Position numbers and translations under genes: made by a program | Part shown: positions 60,228 to 64,000 of the stretch, one piece after another | Numbering within the stretch: position 1 is the stretch's first letter | How the letters are laid out: each line of letters starts with the position of its first letter | From: Qipengyuania_B sp965214525 | GTDB lineage: Bacteria > Pseudomonadota > Alphaproteobacteria > Sphingomonadales > Sphingomonadaceae | NCBI GenBank assembly: GCA_965214525.1 | Contig: OZ243959.1 | Span: 1,550,001-1,614,000, forward strand | Length of the DNA stretch: 64,000 nt | Reading direction: 5' to 3' | The notes under the pieces: generated by a model | Told to the model about the DNA's origin: nothing | The model's input: only the letters and a program-made list of their open reading frames with translations | Database searches by the model: none

Positions 60228-62603
60228 ATGACAACCTCCCCTCCAACCGCATTCGTCGCATATTCTTCTAGATTAGAACATGTGGCGAACATCGTCTTCG
60301 CAGCGGTTCGGAAGGCGAATGCTCGACCTCTTCCGGTGCGCTTTGAACCTTGGCCTTTTAATGATGTAGCTGGGGCACCCTTGGTATCACCGATTTTGGA
60401 GAAGATCGATAAATCGCCGTTTCTCGTCGCAGATATTACGACGCTAAACGAAAACGTAGTGTATGAAATTGGTTTCGCCGTGGCGCGGGAAAAGCGCGCC
60501 TTTCTCATCCGCCATTCGGAGACTTCGGGCGACAGAGAATTGGCTAACTCCGCAGGCATTTTCGACACTTTGGGTTATCAAGAGTATCGCTCGGAAGAAG
60601 ATCTCGCCCATCGCCTCTCGGCTGAGATTGCCGAACGTCCAATCCCCGTGAGGCATTCTCCCGATAGGAAGGCACTGATTTACGTCTTAGAGCCTCCAAC
60701 GAGGAATCAAGCTGTTTCGGTACTCGTCTCGAGAATGAAGAAGGCGGGCTTCTATCACTACCGTAGCTTTCAGCCCGGCGAGGACTCCCGACTATCGGCC
60801 ACCGACGCTGTCCGACAGGTCGCCGTTTCGTCGGGTGTGGTCGTCCCTCTGCAAGGGTCCGAGACTCCTGGTGCAGTCGTCCACAACGTGCGTGCAATGT
60901 TCATGTTGGGACTCGCCGACGGCATGGGAACGCCCCGATTGGCGATAGCTCCAGCTGAATATGAGGTTCCCCTCGATATTCGAGACACCGTTAAAACATA
61001 TAGCCGAGCTGAAGACATCATTGAAGCGGTTGCGGATTTCTCGCCAGCCGTTGTAACGCACGCATCGCGCCTTGACCCGCCCGAGTTCGAGGGGGCTTCT
61101 ATCCTTCAGAGCCTGAACATTGGCGATCCTCGTGCCGAGAACGAAATGACGACTCTCTCCCAGTATTACCTCCGGACAGATCAGTCTGAGCGTGCAGTAC
61201 GCGGAGAGGTAAACCTCGTGGTGGGGCGAAAGGGGTCGGGGAAAACGGCCACGCTTATCCGTGTGCGCGATAGAATGAGGTCAGATAGACGGAACATAGT
61301 CGTCGATCTACTACCAGACGGCTACCAGCTGATTAAGCTAAAAGAGGATATCCTAGAATATCTGACGGAGGGTGCGCGACAGCATTTAATAACCGCCTTC
61401 TGGGAATACCTTATACTCCTTGAGGTAACGCGAAAAATTCTCGAAAAGGACTCAGATGTACACCGTCGTGATCACACTATCTTCCAACTGTACGTCGATT
61501 TGAAGAAGGCGTATGAAGTAGAGGATTTTTCCTCGGTCGGCGATTTCTCGGAGAGACTTCTTTTTCTTTCGCAGCGACTAACAACCGAATACCGAAGCAG
61601 GTTTGGCTCTGAGGATGCCCAGAAACTCACCGCAGCCGAAGTTACCCAACTCCTCTACACACACGACCTTCGGGAGCTTCGAAGTAGGATATCAGAGTAC
61701 TTGGCGGTGAAGGAGTCGGTGTGGGTCCTATTCGATAATCTTGATAAGGGATGGAGCACTCAAGGAGTCGATGTAATCGATGCGATCGTGTTGCGGTGTC
61801 TTGTGGACGCTGGGCGAAAACTAGAGAGAGAATTTCGCAAAGATGGGCATGACTTCCATTGTATCGTGTTTGTTAGGAATGACGTTTACGATCATCTAAT
61901 GCGCAATAGTCCTGATTACGGTAAGGAGCTGCGCGCTCAACTCGATTGGTCTGATCCGGACATGCTGAGGGAACTGTTCAGATTGCGCCTCGTCTCCGCC
62001 CTTGATGACGTCAGAGATGACACGGAATTTGAAAAGATTTGGCGAACAATTTTCATGAGCCACTACCAAGGTGAAGAAAGCTCCGCATACCTGATCGAGC
62101 GGACGCTCATGCGGCCGCGCAATCTGATAAAGCTGTTTAACCACTGTCGCGGATTTGCCACAACGCTGAACCACGCAAAGATTGACGAAAGCGATATTAA
62201 AAAGGGCGTTATCGCATATTCGAACGATCTACGAGAAGAACTTAATCGCGAACTAACTGATGTGATGCCATTTGCACGCGATCTTTTGTATTACTTCATG
62301 GACGCAAATGCGGTGCTTTCTCCAGCCGAGCTCAATGCGGTTCTGGAGAGTGCTGAAATCGATGGTGGAGACATTGAGCAAGTCGCAGAGTTTCTGCTCT
62401 ACTATGGTGTGGTGGGGATACGGACCGACCAGGGTGATCTCTTTATCTATGACGTGAATTACGACATCAAGGTGCTGAAGATACGCCTAGAACGAGCAGG
62501 AGTAGATGCTCGTTTCATCGTCAATCCGGCCTTCTGGCCCGGTCTTGGCATTGCGCCACCTCCGCCGGACGCTCTGCGGCCAAGCTCAGAGGTGACGCAG
62601 TAG
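60228..62603 (+). CDS. P-loop ATPase (Sll1717-like) with two N-terminal TIR/deoxyribosyltransferase-like domains; putative defence protein
   Basis: A 791 aa protein, visibly more AT-rich than its neighbours. Residues 1-135 resemble TIR/nucleoside-deoxyribosyltransferase folds: FVAYSSRLEHVANIVFAAV, then VADITTLNENVVYEIGFAVAREK with a candidate catalytic Glu80. Residues 148-275 look like a second copy with VVPLQGSETPGAVVHNVRAMFMLGLADG, where the Glu position is Met226. The ATPase follows: Walker A GRKGSGKT (333-340) and Walker B VWVLFDNLDKGW (498-509), resembling the Sll1717-type P-loop ATPases, then helical repeats and a winged-helix-like end. It lies beside the restriction gene and an IS remnant. 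The function is not established; nucleotide-triggered abortive defence is an inference. Confidence 0.85.
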   Translation: MTTSPPTAFVAYSSRLEHVANIVFAAVRKANARPLPVRFEPWPFNDVAGAPLVSPILEKIDKSPFLVADITTLNENVVYEIGFAVAREKRAFLIRHSETSGDRELANSAGIFDTLGYQEYRSEEDLAHRLSAEIAERPIPVRHSPDRKALIYVLEPPTRNQAVSVLVSRMKKAGFYHYRSFQPGEDSRLSATDAVRQVAVSSGVVVPLQGSETPGAVVHNVRAMFMLGLADGMGTPRLAIAPAEYEVPLDIRDTVKTYSRAEDIIEAVADFSPAVVTHASRLDPPEFEGASILQSLNIGDPRAENEMTTLSQYYLRTDQSERAVRGEVNLVVGRKGSGKTATLIRVRDRMRSDRRNIVVDLLPDGYQLIKLKEDILEYLTEGARQHLITAFWEYLILLEVTRKILEKDSDVHRRDHTIFQLYVDLKKAYEVEDFSSVGDFSERLLFLSQRLTTEYRSRFGSEDAQKLTAAEVTQLLYTHDLRELRSRISEYLAVKESVWVLFDNLDKGWSTQGVDVIDAIVLRCLVDAGRKLEREFRKDGHDFHCIVFVRNDVYDHLMRNSPDYGKELRAQLDWSDPDMLRELFRLRLVSALDDVRDDTEFEKIWRTIFMSHYQGEESSAYLIERTLMRPRNLIKLFNHCRGFATTLNHAKIDESDIKKGVIAYSNDLREELNRELTDVMPFARDLLYYFMDANAVLSPAELNAVLESAEIDGGDIEQVAEFLLYYGVVGIRTDQGDLFIYDVNYDIKVLKIRLERAGVDARFIVNPAFWPGLGIAPPPPDALRPSSEVTQ

Positions 62604-62833
62604 CGTTTTGAGCTCTGGGAACAGCGCCAGCGGAAGTATCCGCCATGACTGGCCGCGTGGCAGCAAGGACAGCAGCGCCTCGAAAATGTTCCGATATCTC
62701 ACACCGGCGGACGACCCAAGTGCGAACGCGCCAGAAGTAGCAAACTTAGAACTGATCACTCCGCGTCCGTCAGATCGCTTGGCAAACGTAACCTGTCTAG
62801 GGCACCCTGCTTCCGAGTGGTGTCAGTCCACAT
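62590..62833 (-). pseudogene. IS5-family transposase remnant
   Basis: Reading leftward from ATG 62833, MWTDTTRKQGALDRLRLPSD then LTDAE is the standard N-terminus of IS5-type transposases (MWTDTTR...LTDAEW). The Trp codon is replaced by TGA at 62756-62758, after which the same frame gives LLARSHLGRPPV, and a shift near 62700 leads to a frame with RNIFEALLSLLPRGQSWRILP, matching the family's YLLRTGCQWRMLP region. The element is then truncated against the 3' end of the ATPase gene. GGAGG precedes the ATG. It is therefore dead, with a nonsense codon, a frameshift and a 3' truncation. Confidence 0.8.
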
Positions 62834-63047
62834 GTGGTCCTCCGTTGACGTCTCACACCGACTGCATCACATTTCAATGATAATACCCGAGCTCTTGTTC
62901 GGTAAGGGCGTTAAATCCACTTAGATGGCCTCAGGCGCTATAATAAAACTTCCAACGCTATCGAGTATCCGACCGGCGACCGCGCGAGGAGAAATCGCGG
63001 CTTCGCTTATGATAACGGTGCGGCACTACCGCTTGTAAACTGATCGA
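62834..63047. other. Intergenic sequence between IS remnant and glycine-rich gene
   Basis: About 214 bp, AT-rich, with no gene seen. The right end probably contains the IS terminus, but no clear inverted repeat could be matched because the other end of the element has been lost. Confidence 0.5.
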
Positions 63048-64000
63048 TCAAAGTAGATCGTCTATATTTCTCTTGACGAAGCCCTTAATCCCCCGCTTGC
63101 CTGAAGAAGATCGTGAACCTGCTCCGAGGGATTGCTGATTGGCCCCTGGGCTTCCGGGCTGCCCATTGCCGTGACAGTGACCGCGAGGACGCCCACCTCG
63201 CGCGCCCGCGCCTCCTTTGCCAGAGACTCCGCCAGCACCTGGACGCCCCTGACCGCCTGGCTCCTGTCTCACGAGAAAGAAATCCGAAATTAGCGATGAC
63301 GGACTAACGAGAACGACAGACCCACCATCACCCCCTTTGCCCGCATTTCCGCCTCTTCCTCCAACACCTCCAGCACCGCCATCGCCGCCTCGTGCCGGTC
63401 CGTGCCTGCAGTTGAATATGTCAGAATCACCGTCAGCGCCTACGTCGCCGTTCCCTCCGTAGCCGCCATTCCCCCCGTCTCCTCCGTCTCCCCCTTCAAT
63501 TCCATCATACATAATCACTATCGCAGAAGCAGGGGCAGAGTCTTGGTGTTTTCCCCAGCGCACACGGTTCGTCATAATGTAAAGCAGCGGAAGTTGTTGA
63601 GTCCCTCCGTCTTCTCCACGCTCACCGTTTGCACCGGCGGCTCCGGGATTGCCGTTGCGATGGCCGTCAGTACCTTTGCCGTCCGGCGCGCGTGGTTGAT
63701 CCGGCGCATCAGAGCCAGCCAATTGCCTTGAAAAATCACCGTCAGCTACAGGGCCTGCAGGTCTAGAAATTAGCGCTTTCGAACTTGGATCCTCGATAAT
63801 TATCTCATCAGCAACAATCGCAACCCAAGGATGTTGAACGTCACTTATAATTACCTTCGCGTTATTCGCAAATCGTATGACTGACGCCTTAATCACCTGA
63901 TCTTGTAAGGCGATCTGCCCGGTGAAATCCATGGTTTGCAAGATTTGAGAGGACTTGATGCCATTGATAACCTCATCCGGAAGGTCAGGTTCATGAAAGT
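63048..64000 (-). CDS. Collagen-like glycine-rich protein (N-terminus beyond window)
   Basis: The leftward frame is open from the window edge to its stop at 63048, so the start is not visible; a TTG at 63941 is in frame but the residues before it look like coding sequence. The first part is beta-rich (ASVIRFANNAKVIISDV and VAIVADEIIIEDP). The middle and end are Gly-rich: GGDGGDGGNGGYGGNGDVG, GGDGGAGGVGGRGG and GARGGRPRGHCHGNGQPGSPG. These resemble GGX/collagen-like surface or fibrous repeats. The C-terminus is basic (SSGKRGIKGFVKRN). The function is unknown. Confidence 0.75.
   Translation of the reverse strand, partial: FHEPDLPDEVINGIKSSQILQTMDFTGQIALQDQVIKASVIRFANNAKVIISDVQHPWVAIVADEIIIEDPSSKALISRPAGPVADGDFSRQLAGSDAPDQPRAPDGKGTDGHRNGNPGAAGANGERGEDGGTQQLPLLYIMTNRVRWGKHQDSAPASAIVIMYDGIEGGDGGDGGNGGYGGNGDVGADGDSDIFNCRHGPARGGDGGAGGVGGRGGNAGKGGDGGSVVLVSPSSLISDFFLVRQEPGGQGRPGAGGVSGKGGAGARGGRPRGHCHGNGQPGSPGANQQSLGAGSRSSSGKRGIKGFVKRNIDDLL

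Noticed and set aside
62608..62880. 90-codon rightward frame between the ATPase and the glycine-rich gene.
   Set aside because: It is antisense to the IS5-type transposase remnant, which explains the open frame.
1..64000. rRNA or tRNA genes anywhere in the window.
   Set aside because: I found no sequence with the expected conserved arms, although short RNA genes could be missed by eye.

Overview
The window looks like chromosome from a GC-rich alphaproteobacterium, most likely order Sphingomonadales (an Erythrobacteraceae/Sphingomonadaceae-type genome). This rests on gene content: an RcdA-type DUF1465 protein, a PtsP-type EI-Ntr, ATGA/GTGA-coupled operons, and an alphaproteobacterial flagellar and chemotaxis set. 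It is an inference; no rRNA or tRNA gene is visible to anchor taxonomy.

Layout. (1) 1-26754 is mostly housekeeping and metabolism: a leftward run ptsP-serS-surE-K+ channel-rimO; two divergent YdcH-like small proteins; the DUF1465 protein; glpK; an MBL-fold hydrolase with a DUF4230 protein; nadA; two tandem DUF2254 membrane proteins; a DMT exporter; an Old Yellow Enzyme; lipB coupled to a small lipoprotein; a phospholipid-methyltransferase-like gene; an MFS transporter; arsC; a Fur-box-preceded TonB siderophore receptor; an aldolase/zinc-ribbon/[2Fe-2S] operon; and a MATE exporter. (2) 26848-35038 is a chemotaxis block (cheA-cheW-cheY-cheB-cheR) followed by a coupled GGDEF-EAL protein and a chemoreceptor. 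(3) 35161-39115 holds a MaoC/CitE-like pair and a FecCD-type (B12 or siderophore) ABC importer. (4) 39182-54805 is a large flagellar locus: fliA-flhA-lytic transglycosylase, flgN-flgM, and flgA with a second stator-like pair all read leftward, while flgBCDEFGHIJKL-motA-motB read rightward. Near-perfect sigma-54 (-24/-12) promoters precede the flgB operon and the transglycosylase-flhA-fliA operon, so rod, hook, export and sigma-28 genes appear to be controlled together.

(5) After motB the window changes character. An orphan VirB2/TrbC-like pilin gene is followed by an accessory region (about 55454-64000). It holds a very large Type IIG-like restriction-methyltransferase whose frame is interrupted by one in-frame TAA, a 9-bp minisatellite, a visibly more AT-rich gene for a P-loop ATPase with two N-terminal TIR/deoxyribosyltransferase-like domains, a decayed IS5-family transposase abutting that gene, and the end of a collagen-like glycine-rich protein running off the window. 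This is the best candidate for an undescribed system: a putative defence cassette in which a nucleotide-sensing or NAD-cleaving module is fused to a STAND-like ATPase beside a restriction enzyme.

Two other points deserve attention. The flagellar locus encodes unusually compact FlgD (90 aa), FlgE (270 aa) and FlgJ (91 aa). It also carries a MotA/ExbB-like plus MotB-like pair in addition to the ordinary motA-motB.
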